Source of the DNA: Elysia marginata | Lineage: Eukaryota > Mollusca > Gastropoda > Plakobranchidae | Direction: 5' to 3' | Assembly (NCBI GenBank): GCA_019649035.1 | Contig: BMAT01004221.1 | Location: forward strand, 30,697 to 52,757 | Length of the DNA stretch: 22,061 bases | Shown here: positions 9,521 to 19,351 of the stretch, one piece after another | How the letters are laid out: each line of letters opens with the position of its first letter | Numbering within the stretch: the stretch's first letter is position 1 | The notes under the pieces: generated by a model | Databases searched by the model: none | The model's input: the letters and a program-made list of their open reading frames with translations, nothing else | Told to the model about the DNA's origin: nothing | Made by a program: the position numbers and the translations under genes

Positions 9521-10620
9521 GTAAGAAGTTTGTTGTTTGTTTTTTTTTTTTGTTTTTTTTTTTTTTTTAAATATGTATATAATGCAGGAGTTTTCATAGT
9601 TCAGATTAAATCTGATTTTATTCAAGGCAACCAAGATGAGTCCAGCACAAGTCGCTGTGTCTTATTTTTTATCTTGGCTTAAAGCCCTTACCTCTTTAAG
9701 GATGCGGCCTTTTTCAACTTTTGGATGCAGTAAGTTCCCACTTTTGGACGCAAGAGATACTAAAATCTAGATCTAGACTAGAACACTCGTGGCTCTGTGT
9801 TACTGCAGTTCAGTTTCAGTTTCACCAGAAAGTAAATAAAACATTACAATAAATCATGGTTTAGATCTATAAAACATGGATTGGATTCGTTGCTGTTGCA
9901 TAAAATCAAGTGAAGCTGAGCAACGCACCATCCGTTGGTAAGTCCTTACAAATACCGCTGAAGTCACGCATAGTCCGTTGGTGTGTCCAAACAAGACACA
10001 AGTCAGTATCTGACAGAACCGAACAAACACAAATATTTGAAATTTATTTTTTTAAACCTTGTCAACAAGCCGAAAGAGGGAGAGCAGGTCTAATAGTCAC
10101 ACCAATTACAATCAAAATAGGTTGGACCATTTTAATGGTATCCATAATCTTAGGTCCTTCAAATATCCTCCTATGAAAGGATGGACCCTAAGTTTTTATC
10201 CCTAGAAGCATTATAGGCAGATCTAAGCGGACGTAACTAACACCTAGGGAAATTAAGATGTGAAAAATTAACATGTTACTCTTCTAGGGTTAAAGAGCAT
10301 GATATTTTACCGCAAACACAACAAAAAGGCAGTACGAGGGGGTTTCTTTGTGTCGGGAACATTCACCTACTTCAGTCTTCAGTGGCTCACTGTCTACATA
10401 GATATAATTAGCTCACAGCTTGTACTTTATGGAGAGCAATGTTGGTTTGGATATTGATAATACCGCAAACAGAAATATTTTTTTAAAATTTAAATATGTT
10501 GCAAATACTGTAAACACAAATATTATTTTAACATTTAAATATGTTGCCAATACCGTAAACAGAAATATTATTTTGAAATTGAAATATGTTTTTTTTTTAA
10601 AACTTTTTTTCCTTTGTTAG
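9521..10620 (+). other. intron between exons 2 and 3
   Basis: A 1100-nt intron, GTAAGA...TTGTTAG. A long T-rich run follows the donor (9537-9568). The tandem 45-bp repeat near its 3' end is listed separately. The open frame 9910-10176 shows no recognisable motif and I do not support it as a gene. Confidence 0.8.
10459..10593. repeat. 45-bp tandem repeat, three units, before exon 3
   Basis: Unit starts at 10459, 10504 and 10549 share aatac(c/t)g(c/t)aaaca(g/c)aaatatt, then (t/a)tttt.a.att(t/g)aaatatgtt. The period of 45 nt is divisible by three, so one frame reads as a 15-residue repeat (VANTVN.NIIL), but this ends at the acceptor TAG and I consider it non-coding. Confidence 0.9.
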
Positions 10621-10798
10621 ACACAAGAGTTCAGCTGTGAAGGCAGAGACGTACCGTGGCGGTGACAACCATTCCTCGACCTCTGGTTCACCCAGTGACG
10701 GCCTGGGAGGGACCAAAGTGGAGAAACCAGACAGCGAGTCTCCACAGGACACGGGCAGGACGTCGGAGGAGTTGGAGAAAATGGGCGAAATGGCAGAT
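10621..10798 (+). CDS. OXR1/NCOA7: OXR1/NCOA7-like exon 3 of window (linker start)
   Basis: The acceptor is cctttgttag|ACACAAG and the donor is GCA GAT|GTGAGT. The exon is 178 nt, enters in phase 2 (AA|A gives Lys130) and leaves in phase 0. It encodes residues 131-189, starting HKSSAVKAETYRGGDNHSST and ending EELEKMGEMAD. The sequence is hydrophilic and Ser/Gly/Glu/Asp-rich with no recognisable fold, as expected for the variable linker between the GRAM-like and TLDc regions. The exon call rests on GC content, splice consensus and exact phase match to the neighbouring exons rather than on homology. A 45-bp tandem repeat ends about 27 nt before its acceptor. Confidence 0.8.
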
Positions 10799-11338
10799 GT
10801 GAGTTCAGGATTTGTTGCTTGAACTTTTTTGTGGCTCTGGTAAAAATTTTTATTGTGCCCTGAGCTAAAGTAGTAATGATGGTCGTGGCAAAAGAGATAA
10901 TGATGATGATGATATTGATAGTGATGACAAGAAGTGTTGCATTAAAGACAATGATAATGCTAGTATTGGTAATGAGGAGATGCAAAGGCAGTATCAAAGA
11001 CAAGAAATGCAATAATAATAATGATGATAATAATAATAATGATAATGATGATGGTGACATTGACAACAACATCAGCAATAAAGACAAAAATCATTTACAA
11101 TGACAAAAACAAGGAAACAACTGTAATAAATATAATGATAATAATAATAATAACAGTGATAGTAAAGAATGAGACGTATATTGGCAGCAGTTGTAACAGT
11201 AATGTTGGTAATCATCATCCTGTTTTCCAGTTTTAGCTTGTTACACAGAATTGAGCTTTCACAGTAGAAAACGTAAGTTTTGACAAAACAAAACAGAATG
11301 CCGTCCATTTTTACCAATAATGCTTCTTATTTTCCCAG
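10799..11338 (+). other. intron between exons 3 and 4
   Basis: A 540-nt intron, GTGAGT...TTCCCAG, dominated by imperfect GAT/AAT trinucleotide repeats at about 10875-11165. Low-complexity Ile/Met/Asn/Asp open frames on both strands are products of this repeat. Confidence 0.85.
10875..11165. repeat. imperfect (GAT/AAT)n microsatellite
   Basis: Interrupted runs such as gatgatgatgatattgatag and aataataataatgatgataa recur through about 290 nt of the intron before exon 4. Confidence 0.85.
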
Positions 11339-12413
11339 AGAGCTCCAGATCTGTCTATACAGCCAGGAAGAGCTTCAGAGGAGATTGAGCATGCAATGGC
11401 AGGGTCCGGGGTTGGGTCCCCATCCATTCTCCTCAAGCAGATGTCCCGCAGTTCTGAGGCCGCCTCCTGTGAGATCTCTCAGCTCGGGGCTGCCTCTGAT
11501 GTTTTTGGTGAGACTCGCGACTTCGGGCCGCACCTGGGCCGCTCAAGCTCGGAGGTTCACCGTCAGCTGATGGGAACAAATAGTGGAGGGAGCGGGCGTG
11601 TGTCTGTCTCTTCTCCGAGTGTTGGGGGAGCTGGAGAGGTCATTTCCACAATATCGGGAGGTCGCAGTGAGTCGACGTCGGAAGGAGCTCTAAGCACTCC
11701 AACCCAGGGTTTTGCTCCAGTCCACTTCACAGACAGATCGCCCCCAAACAACGTCATAGCCCACCCGACCCCTGTGTCAGGTCAAAGGGCGTCTATGACA
11801 AGCAGCACTGGTTCTGAACCCGGAGCCTCACAGTTATCTCCCCCTGCCAGCCTAACACCCAGCGCCCCTCAGCAGTCAAGTCAGCAGCTTATCCTGTCCC
11901 CCTCGTCCCTCTCAGAGCTGGCCAGCTGCGACCAGGCAGGAGTGCCGTTTTCCTCGTCAGGACGTCCACTTTCTCAGATAAGCATTAACACCAGTGGCAG
12001 CACTAGCAGCAGCGGCACAACCACCGCTGCAGACAGTCACAGTCTTTCAGCCCTCACATCGTCTGTTGGGAGCAGCACCAGTGCTGATTCCACACAGCAA
12101 CACCCCCACCCGCCCTCAGCAGGAGAAAAATCACGAGAAGCTTCTGCTACTAACACCCAGCACGAAAACAGCACAAAGGAAGGCCTGATGTCGTCGTTCT
12201 CTCCCTCTCAACAGATCTCAAACTTTTTCCAGTTCACGTCCAGCTTTATCCGCAGCGCGGCCGGAGGTCAGATGCCTGACAAGAAATCCCCTACAGGTGC
12301 AGCGGTGTCGACATCCCCCGTGGTTAAAGTGACCCCTCCAGGTCAAGCGGTGAAGATCAAGTCCGGATGTACCAGGGAGGAGATGGACCGTGCCCTGGGG
12401 CCAAGTCCTGATG
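11339..12413 (+). CDS. OXR1/NCOA7: OXR1/NCOA7-like exon 4 of window (long disordered linker)
   Basis: The acceptor is tattttcccag|AGAGCT and the donor is CCT GAT G|GTGAGC. The exon is 1075 nt, entered in phase 0 and left in phase 1. Residues 190-547 are low complexity, about one quarter Ser, with much Thr, Pro, Gly and Gln, suggesting an intrinsically disordered, phosphorylatable linker. Vertebrate family members also have a long variable linker here. One stretch stands out: from about residue 473, SSFSPSQQISNFFQFTSSF is aromatic and may be a short binding or helical motif. The C-terminal part (KIKSGCTREEMDRALGPSPD) is charged. If the donor is not used, the frame continues 17 codons to a TAA at 12464. 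The coding frame is certain; the function of the segment is unknown. Confidence 0.88.
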
Positions 12414-12548
12414 GTGAGCTGCCTGCCGATGTTTCAAAGTTTGATTTACATCATTATGGTATTTAACATACCATTGATTAAAAAAAAAAAGCAAATTCAT
12501 TTTCAACTATTGTTGCTTACAGCTATCCATTGTGTACAATTCAATAAA
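12414..12548 (+). other. OXR1/NCOA7: possible intronic 3' end (stop plus AATAAA)
   Basis: Read-through of the exon-4 donor continues 17 codons (GELPADVSKFDLHHYGI) to TAA at 12464-12466. An A run follows at 12480-12490, and a canonical AATAAA signal lies at 12543-12548, 77 nt after the stop. If used, this would give an isoform ending before the TLDc-proximal block. AATAAA is frequent in AT-rich DNA, so the evidence is only arrangement. Confidence 0.25.
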
Positions 12549-13793
12549 AAATTTCTTAAAGTATGTACAACTCTGGAACCCAATTCATTAAAACCACCAT
12601 CTCTTTTTGCATGCAAAGCAAGTGGGTTTAAGGACACCGCTTGCAACATGACCAATACCATTATACTGCTTTTGGCAGTTTTCAAGGAGAACATTGTAAC
12701 CTGTTACAAAATGAGTAAATTTATCTCATCTTCTACTGTGTTGAGATAATTTTTTTCCATTTTTTCTTCTCACTGATTTTTGGAATTCGATTTAGTTGAA
12801 TTTATGAGGCGTCTTGATAATTGTGCAAGAGATGTTTGAGGTTTACCATCTGGAATGATAATTCCCTAAAAAGCTCAATATGGAAAGTGAATGGAGACTG
12901 TCCTGTGCCTTGATACTCTAGTGCAATCAGTAGCTGTTTCTTTATGCAATACTTTGTGCCCTGAGGGATTAGAACTGGTTGGGTAAATCTTAAAGTATTA
13001 TATTAGGTTGTTTAAAATGTAAGTTACATGCATTAATGAGGCCTCAAGAGGTCAGATCTCAGTTTGATTTTGTTTACAATTACATCCAAATTCGTTGTTG
13101 TGGTTTCTTTTTTTAGCTCTCTGCATCCTTCTACACTCTTTTCATAGTAAATCAACCCGCAATAATTTTGTAATTTAAAATTACATTACATATTTTCATT
13201 TATCAAGAAAGAAAGGGCAAAGCACAAGATAGCTGTTCTGTCAACAAAGCATGATAAGACAATTTCATTACAAAGAGAAACTGCCATAGGTTGTTACCAT
13301 TGTGCATATACACTGTGTGGAACAAGTGGCATACCTCACTCTGAATTATTTCATTATAGGTTTTGGTATCTTCTTCTAAGTTTTCAAATATTTTTTGTGG
13401 TGGGACATAATTTTATACTTACCTTAATCGTGTCACTCAGTGCTGCTTGGATTGTGTGATATTTTGACTTAATCAGTGAGAAGTTCCTTAGTTAGCCTTT
13501 TGTTTTGCACCTCTTTGTGATATATTAAGTTAGTTCCTGGTGATTTTGTTGTAAAAAGTGTAAAGCATTTTGCTGAACCTTTCAGTCACATTATGAAAAT
13601 TATGACATTGGAAAATTTGAAGAAAGCATACATAGTGAAAAAGATTTCATGAATCTGGTATCTTTAAAAATTTTAATACTGGTGATTAAAATTTCTGCAA
13701 GCCTAAAGACAAGTTCATTTCACTGATGTAATTTTTTTTTTAAAAACTGCTTTAGTGAAAAGCTTTTGTTTTTTGCAAATATGTATTTTCCAG
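12414..13793 (+). other. intron between exons 4 and 5
   Basis: A 1380-nt intron, GTGAGC...TTTCCAG, uniformly AT-rich. Apart from the possible early polyadenylation signal I see no gene, repeat array or element. Confidence 0.8.
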
Positions 13794-13965
13794 TGTACCA
13801 GCAAAAATGTGAAGAAATGCACTGTTTCACGGAGAAACCCAACTACCTTCAGCTGCGACCAGGCATCCCTTGCGACCGACCCAAGGATGCTGCCCCGAGA
13901 GCTTTTGATTACCGTAACGAGGGTGGTTATCTTGATGAGTACTGGTTTGCTGTGCCGAGGAACAT
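13794..13965 (+). CDS. OXR1/NCOA7: OXR1/NCOA7-like exon 5 of window (pre-TLDc block, first half)
   Basis: The acceptor is atgtattttccag|TGTACC and the donor is AGG AAC AT|GTAAGG. The exon is 172 nt, entered in phase 1 (G|TG gives Val548) and left in phase 2. It encodes residues 549-604, with the family signature YLQLRPGIPC early and YLDEYWFAVPRN at the end. In OXR1/NCOA7 the corresponding segment reads L.LRVGKP... and EYWFAVPQ, just before the TLDc-containing C-terminus. The stretch between them (DRPKDAAPRAFDYRNEGG) is diverged. Four Cys occur within the first part of the exon, more than in the linker. Confidence 0.92.
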
Positions 13966-15280
13966 GTAAGGAATCGCGATTTGTCTTGTTCATTCCTCTG
14001 TATGTTTTTTTAAAGAGAACGGCATTTGCCATATTCCCATTTATTTTTCTTTCATTGTTTACAAATTTCATTCAACTTACTTGTGGGGGGAAGGGGGTGT
14101 TTATGTTTTTAATTTACACTTCTTTTTTACTTTGTGTGGGCTAATCTAATGCAGTCTTTTTAGAAAATTGAGTGGCTACCTTGGGTCATAATATTAACTA
14201 CAATGTCAAGAGAAATGGTAATTATCATAGCTTTAACGTGGTAATTGTAGTTATAACAATAATAATATTGAAATTTACAATATTCATAACAGCAACAGCA
14301 GCAACAACAACAAGAAGTTAAAGTATAAAGATACTAATAAATATGAAATTGTGACAACAACAGTTTGAATGTTGTTTGCGCCGCCGTTTTGTGAGTTAGC
14401 GACACACAGATGGCAGTTCTGAATACTAGTGATGGCTAGCAGCAAGTATTTGCTCTTAAATTCAATTTGAAGATAAAATTTGAAGAACCTTAAATGTCTT
14501 GTGGCGATCAGTCCTTCAGACCTTCAGAGATTAGGGACCTAATGTTTAGAATTCTGTGTCTCAAGAAATAATTTGAGAAAGTACCTGCCCTTGAATGTTT
14601 TATAAAATCCTTTGAAAGTCTTTATTTAATAAAAAAAAAAACAACTTAAGATTTCTTTTACTTTTTCTTTGGGCTTCTGGTCTTTCAGCTGTTTCAAGGG
14701 ATTCTTTTAAAATTAATTTAAACCCTGAATGTAAACTTATAAAACATTTAGGTCTCTTCGTTTCTGCATTGCATATTTTATAGAGCATGATTATATTTTT
14801 GCTTCAATCACAGAATGTTTTTTTCACTCGTTTATCTTTTATGTGTGGGGATTTTTTGGTTTGTTTGTTTTTTTTTGGGGTTTTTTTGGTCATTTTTATG
14901 AGTATAAAAGGACTTTGAAGTTTTAAGGCATTAGAAAGCTTTTTAGAGTTGTAATGTATTGTTTTCATGATTATTATCATTTCATGTAAAAAAATAAAAC
15001 TTAATTTGTAACGATTCTTGTGACCTCTAGGGAACAATGGATTTGACCTTTGAAAATTTAACATACCCATAAGGTGGTAATTTTTAACTGTAGTATCAAC
15101 AGTGTTCTTTTTTTTTAACCTATACCATTGTGTTGAAAAACGCTGAATCTAAATTTAAAACTTCTCATGTATCACCAAAGTCAGTGGGGAATGATGGGTA
15201 TATTTTACATGCGTGTGTATAGATGGAATGAACTGGCTATTTCAAACCAATGAGAGGATTTTCTGCCGCTGGCATTGCAG
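13966..15280 (+). other. intron between exons 5 and 6
   Basis: A 1315-nt intron, GTAAGG...TTGCAG. It contains a short CAG/CAA repeat (about 14291-14317) and several T- and G-rich runs (14860-14890). No exon or mobile element recognised. Confidence 0.8.
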
Positions 15281-15569
15281 AACCGACCGCCTGTACAACT
15301 TCCTGATGACCTGGCGACCGGAGGCCTACGGAGACCAGGAGGAGACGGCGCAGCGCGACAAGTTCTTCTACGACCAGCGTGAGGTGAAGCAGCTGCTGCT
15401 GGCGCGCCAGGCCAGTCTGCCGGTGTCTCAGGCCGAGGAGGAGGCAGGAGAGGGCGTGAGCGCTACCACCTCTGCCACCGGCAAGCCACGGACCAACAGT
15501 GTGTCCTCTGACCTGTCCTACTTGAACCTCACGGAGGATCACTTCAGCGACCAGGAGAAGGCCTGGGTG
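15281..15569 (+). CDS. OXR1/NCOA7: OXR1/NCOA7-like exon 6 of window (pre-TLDc block, second half)
   Basis: The acceptor is cgctggcattgcag|AACCGA and the donor is GCC TGG GTG|GTAAGT, a near-perfect consensus. The exon is 289 nt, entered in phase 2 (AT|A gives Ile605) and left in phase 0. It encodes residues 606-701: TDRLYNFLMTWRPEAYGDQE continues the EYWFAVP block of the previous exon, exactly as in family members (TDHLYAF..W.PE.Y). A charged KFFYDQREVKQLLLARQ helix-like stretch and a Ser/Thr-rich segment follow. The end, DQEKAWVV, probably aligns with the REWEVVS start of the region leading to TLDc. The TLDc domain must be encoded by exons beyond the window. The exon is strongly GC-rich against an AT-rich intron. 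Confidence 0.92.
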
Positions 15570-16362
15570 GTAAGTGCATGATAACATTTCTGTAGTACTA
15601 TCAACAATGTCAGTTTATTTGCGAAATTTCAACATTTTGGAGCTATATATAGACTTTTTTGCGTTCAGCGATGCCGAAAATGTTTGTCTCAACCCGACCA
15701 AACCGTAAGAATGCGTAATTGGCCTCCTCGGCCACAACGTACTGTTGCGATTTGTTGTAGAACGTCCAAGATTTTTAAGGACCTTGGTTGATTTGTTTGG
15801 ACTTCCCCCATAAAATTTTCTAGCACTAGATAATTCAAAGTAAAATTTGTAGAGCAATGATGTGTGAAAAGTTTGATAGCAGTTTTGGTAATATCCAATG
15901 CAGAAGTTGAGATATTGTCCATTGTCTTTATACTAGGTGGAATTTGCGGAAATGGTACTTTTTAGAAAACACGCTGAACTTGTTTGTTTGGTTTAAAAAG
16001 AAAATAAAACTTTGTATGGGTAGCGGAGATAGGTTGCTGCACATCTTCCTGTACGAGAACTTATAATCAATTGTTTGTTCCAAATCTGTTGCAGTTAAAG
16101 ATAAAGAGAACAATAAATTTACGCTTTTTTCCAATTCGACCGTAGGCTACCAGTCAGAATTGGTTGGATTCAGATTACATTTTTCGTCAGCGCTGAATGG
16201 AGAAAGATTATAAACAAAATTCCTTTTTTTTCTTTTTTACTGCCTTCAACCATTTTTTAAACACTATCACATACAAACATAGTTCCTTTCAAGTCCGTTT
16301 TTCATTTTTTTTTTTAAGCTTATCTATCAACTCTTAACGGACTTCTTTTCATTGGCAATGCA

Positions 16363-16502
16363 ACTCTCTCCTTCTCTCTCTCTCTATCTTAATCTCTGTC
16401 TCTGCCTCTCTCTCTACCCTGCTCCCTCATTTTCCAGTTTCACAAATTTTATTCAGTGCAGGTGAACTAGATGTTATATATGCCCCCCCCCCCCCCCCCC
16501 CC
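16363..16502. repeat. CT-rich microsatellite and 20-nt C run
   Basis: Imperfect CT repeats at about 16363-16430 and an uninterrupted run of 20 C at 16483-16502, a length prone to sequencing and assembly error. Confidence 0.9.
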
Positions 16503-16806
16503 TCTATTTTGACATAGTTGAATTTACCGACTGGATATCGCTTTATAGCTGCTCTTGTCATCCACCACCAATTGCATGCGTCGAGGGAGTGGAAGAAACA
16601 ATCTTCGCCATTGGTTTCTGAATCCATTTACATTTGTGGTTGTTTTGTTGTCGTTTTTATTACCCATGATAACGCCTTTACATGGTAATACATGTATACA
16701 TGTATGGAGAAAGACAGGAATACAGTATAGAGTCTGAGAAAGTAACATAATTATACATTAGAAAAGCGTTACGTTTAGGAGGACGATAATTATCGTGTTC
16801 ACTCAA

Positions 16807-16811
16807 AAATG

Positions 16812-16845
<34 letters not shown>

Positions 16846-17592
16846 TTATAAAAGTAATAATATTAATAATAATGATAATAGTATATTGAATTCATAATTA
16901 TACAGCATAGCCATAACAATTCAGTTTGCTCTATGCGGTTCACAAAATAATGCAGATAAATACAATGATATCCACGACAACATAAGTACATTTAAGTTTA
17001 TCTAACGTGACACAGCAAAAGAAGTTACAGGTTAAAAATGAATACCAAGAAGTATGCTTGCAGAAAAAGAAAGTGTTTTAACTGTTTCTTAAAAACAGTT
17101 CTATTGATTTAGCTTCCCTGATGGTATAAGGGAGTGAGTTCCAGACAGTTGGTCCAAAGCAGAAAAACGAGCGTTGACCATAAAACTTGTAATTACTTGC
17201 AGTTTTGACTAGTTTCGTGTTATCTGCAGCCGATCTTAGTGTTATATTAATGATGCCCTGGTCCATCCAAAATCTCGTACAGTCTTTGGCGTGGTTGCTG
17301 TAGGTAGCAGGACCGTGAGGCCCGCATGCTTGACCCAGACAGGACCATTTTAGCAGGTGGGCTGTTAGCTCGTCTCCACCTCCACTTAAGCTTGGCAGTA
17401 CTCGTCTAGGTAACCCCAATTTTGAAAGGTTTGCATTACTTCGTCCCACACCAGTTCGTAGCTTTCAACAGAGAAAGATAAAAGAAACTTTGTTTGCTCC
17501 GACAATCCTACCGCCCTACCACCCGTATTGCCGCAAGAAACGCCTGCACGAAGTAAGTGACAAATAAGTGGCATGAAATGTAGCGAATCCAA
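16807..17592 (-). mobile_element. 5'-truncated non-LTR retrotransposon (LINE) 3' fragment
   Basis: On the minus strand a frame at 17449-17078 ends with the typical C-terminus that follows LINE reverse transcriptases: NTKLVKTASNYKFYGQRSFF, then FGPTVWNSLPYTIREAKSIE, stopping at FLRNS. The pattern YG.RSF...P..WNSLP..IR is characteristic of jockey/CR1-type ORF2 ends. A second frame (17592-17386, ending FQNWGYLDEYCQA) overlaps it, which suggests a frameshift near 17400-17450. Downstream come a 3' UTR with 'ttgtgaaccgcatagagc' and an (ATT)n tail (about 16867-16807), the usual LINE terminus. The reverse-transcriptase domain itself is missing, so the copy is dead. Clade assignment is tentative. Confidence 0.8.
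16809..16879. repeat. (AAT)n tail microsatellite of the LINE fragment
   Basis: A pure AAT run at about 16811-16842 followed by interrupted AAT units. On the minus strand it is the (ATT)n tail of the adjacent retroelement. Confidence 0.9.
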
Positions 17593-17883
17593 ATGCTATT
17601 AATTTTTAATAACTTTTGTTTTAGCTTTGTTCTGTTGAGGCTGAGTCAGGTTTGAAATATGACACTTATGCGTAGTAACAAAATGATTAAAGCCGTTGGG
17701 TTTGGCAAAGGACTACACTGTCTGCGGAATGAGGCCAAAACCAATGACAAAATGACAAAAACCTCTTTGATGGCAGTTCAAAATGCACTATAAGCCTGTT
17801 TTAGAAGTTGGAATGTTTTACCGATTTTTTATGTCCGATCTATTTGTTGACACTCAGTCTAGCGTATCTGCTACCGTTACAGA

Positions 17884-18055
17884 TTGGTTAGTTGGTCTTG
17901 TGGTAGACTCTTGGCTGTGAGACAAGGGGGGAGGGGGGGGGGCTGGGTTTGAACCGTTTCGACCCCTGGTTTGTTAACACAAAGTTCAGATCTTTGGGGA
18001 AAATTCTTAAAAGACATTTGTTAGTCTCACTCGGATGTTTTGATGAGTAACGGCT
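17884..18055 (+). mobile_element. tRNA-like SINE remnant
   Basis: An A-box-like TGGTCTTGTGGTAGAC (17893-17908) and a B-box-like GGGTTTGAACC (17945-17955) are spaced as in a tRNA gene. A G-rich expansion lies between them (about 17926-17942) and a unique body follows. It does not match the 8594 family by eye. No target duplication found; the right end is uncertain. Confidence 0.45.
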
Positions 18056-18715
18056 GTAAGCTATGAAAAGGCTTTTGCTCTCCTGTTATTTCAGCAGTTA
18101 AATTAATTGGTTATTGCATTTATTATTGGAACAAAGTAGAGTGCGGAGAAAGCTTTTAGTGGACTGTCTGAAGCGCCCTATTTAAAAACGGTGATTTTTT
18201 CATTTTGATATCGGCAACGGGGCCTTTATGTCATCTGTTTATTTATGTGTGTGCGTCGGAGGAGAAAAAGGGGAGGGGGGGGGGGTTAATGGAAAAGACA
18301 AAAAAAAGTCTTTGTTATCAAGTCATTCCATCAAGTCAAATTGGGTAAACAAATAAAACGTATACGTCACCCAAGAAATGGTTTAATTAGCAATGGCCTG
18401 ATCAACTTGGACACGGCCCAAGATTTGCCTTTGAGGGTAATGCGCTCACAAAAGCGACCCACAATCATTCATTTTGTTCAATGGCATCATTTGTAACAAA
18501 GTTTATGACGTCTCGCTCCAGTTGTCTATTTGCGTATTCGAAGTACAAATGTGAAATTATGTCATGCCATCGACCTACCGACATAACGGAAGGCGTGGCA
18601 GGGGGGCTATTTGTTTATACCATGCGATATACTATATAATTATATATAGCTCATAGTCCGCTAAATTTGTTCTAAATTTTCATTCCATGCTGTTGAGTCA
18701 AAAGTTAATTAACTA

Positions 18716-18975
18716 CCCGGCGACGCAGCCGGGGAAATATCGTTCTGAGCGTTTTAATTTACTATCAAGTCAGTTAAAATGTAACCGTGTACAATCTTCA
18801 AAAGAATACTAAAGCAAAAACTTGGTGGATTTTCCAATGGGGCTTTCCGAAGACCTTTGAAAATGATCTGAGAGTAGTTTTCCTTGGGCAACGGTGAGTT
18901 GTTAGGGTTCGATTCAGCACTAGAGTTATTCGAATCAACTACCTCGCCCACAAAAGAATTTGTTGGTGAGCCCAT
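18716..18975 (-). mobile_element. possible decayed element ending in a GC-rich hairpin
   Basis: A minus-strand frame of 73 codons (18975-18754, starting MGSPTNSFVGEVVDSNNSSA) is followed 20 nt later by a perfect hairpin, CCCGGC..GCCGGG (18716-18733), next to a TTAATTAA palindrome. The protein is not one I can name. The arrangement, a frame then a terminal hairpin inside an AT-rich intron, suggests a fragment of a repeated element rather than a host gene. Confidence 0.3.
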
Positions 18976-19182
18976 CTTTTGAATTACCCATGCAAGAGAG
19001 GTTAGTTATGAAATAGTCCCATTCCAGGCCTTTTTTTTTTCAAGTTCATTAACTTTTTTTTCAATTCAGTGAGCCCGGGTTCGGCATCAAGGGCAGATGT
19101 GACCGCAACCAAACCCCCAATCACGGTAGCGTAAGATACACCGCGTGGATGACAGTACCAATCATACTTTCTGACTATTTAG

Positions 19183-19186
19183 CTCG

Positions 19187-19244
<58 letters not shown>

Positions 19245-19274
19245 CTCCTCTCTCTCTCACCCCTCTCTCCCCCT

Positions 19275-19305
<31 letters not shown>

Positions 19306-19310
19306 ATCTA

Positions 19311-19346
<36 letters not shown>
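19183..19346. repeat. (TC)n microsatellite
   Basis: About 160 nt of TC dinucleotides with TATC and CCCC interruptions. Leu/Ser open frames across it are artefacts. Confidence 0.95.

Positions 19347-19351
<5 letters not shown>

Larger units (their letters stand above)
6487..15569 (+). other. OXR1/NCOA7: OXR1/NCOA7-family gene, internal portion (six exons)
   Basis: Six exons with GT..AG borders splice in phases 0, 2, 0, 1, 2, 0 into a 701-codon open frame without a stop. Family membership rests on two conserved blocks: the GRAM-like LLTPNALMFDPDVSDPLV (residues about 83-100) and the pre-TLDc block EYWFAVP..TDRLYNF..W.PEAYG (about 595-623). Known family members carry LysM, GRAM and TLDc domains. 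They protect against oxidative damage, and the TLDc domain binds and regulates the V-ATPase; NCOA7 was also described as an estrogen-receptor coactivator. LysM was not found upstream and TLDc is expected beyond 15569, so the gene is partial at both ends. Invertebrates usually have a single OXR1/NCOA7 gene, so I do not choose between the two vertebrate names. The family call is firm; the exact exon set is inferred from splice consensus and phase. Confidence 0.9.

Noticed and set aside
9910..10176. 88-codon plus-strand frame in the intron
   Set aside because: No recognisable domain and AT-rich intron composition; no flanking splice sites that fit the gene phases.
10420..10620. 15-residue protein repeat before exon 3
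   Set aside because: The 45-bp period makes it look coding, but it ends at the acceptor TAG and is explained by a DNA tandem repeat.
10617..11087. 156-codon minus-strand frame across exon 3 and the next intron
   Set aside because: It is a shadow of the coding exon joined to a low-complexity GAT/AAT repeat; Leu/Ser/Ile runs only.
15237..15587. 116-codon minus-strand frame
   Set aside because: Antisense shadow of the GC-rich exon 6, which has strong homology on the plus strand.
16688..16705. 18-bp perfect palindrome ATACATGTATACATGTAT
   Set aside because: Alternating purine-pyrimidine AT-rich palindromes are common in such DNA; no further context.
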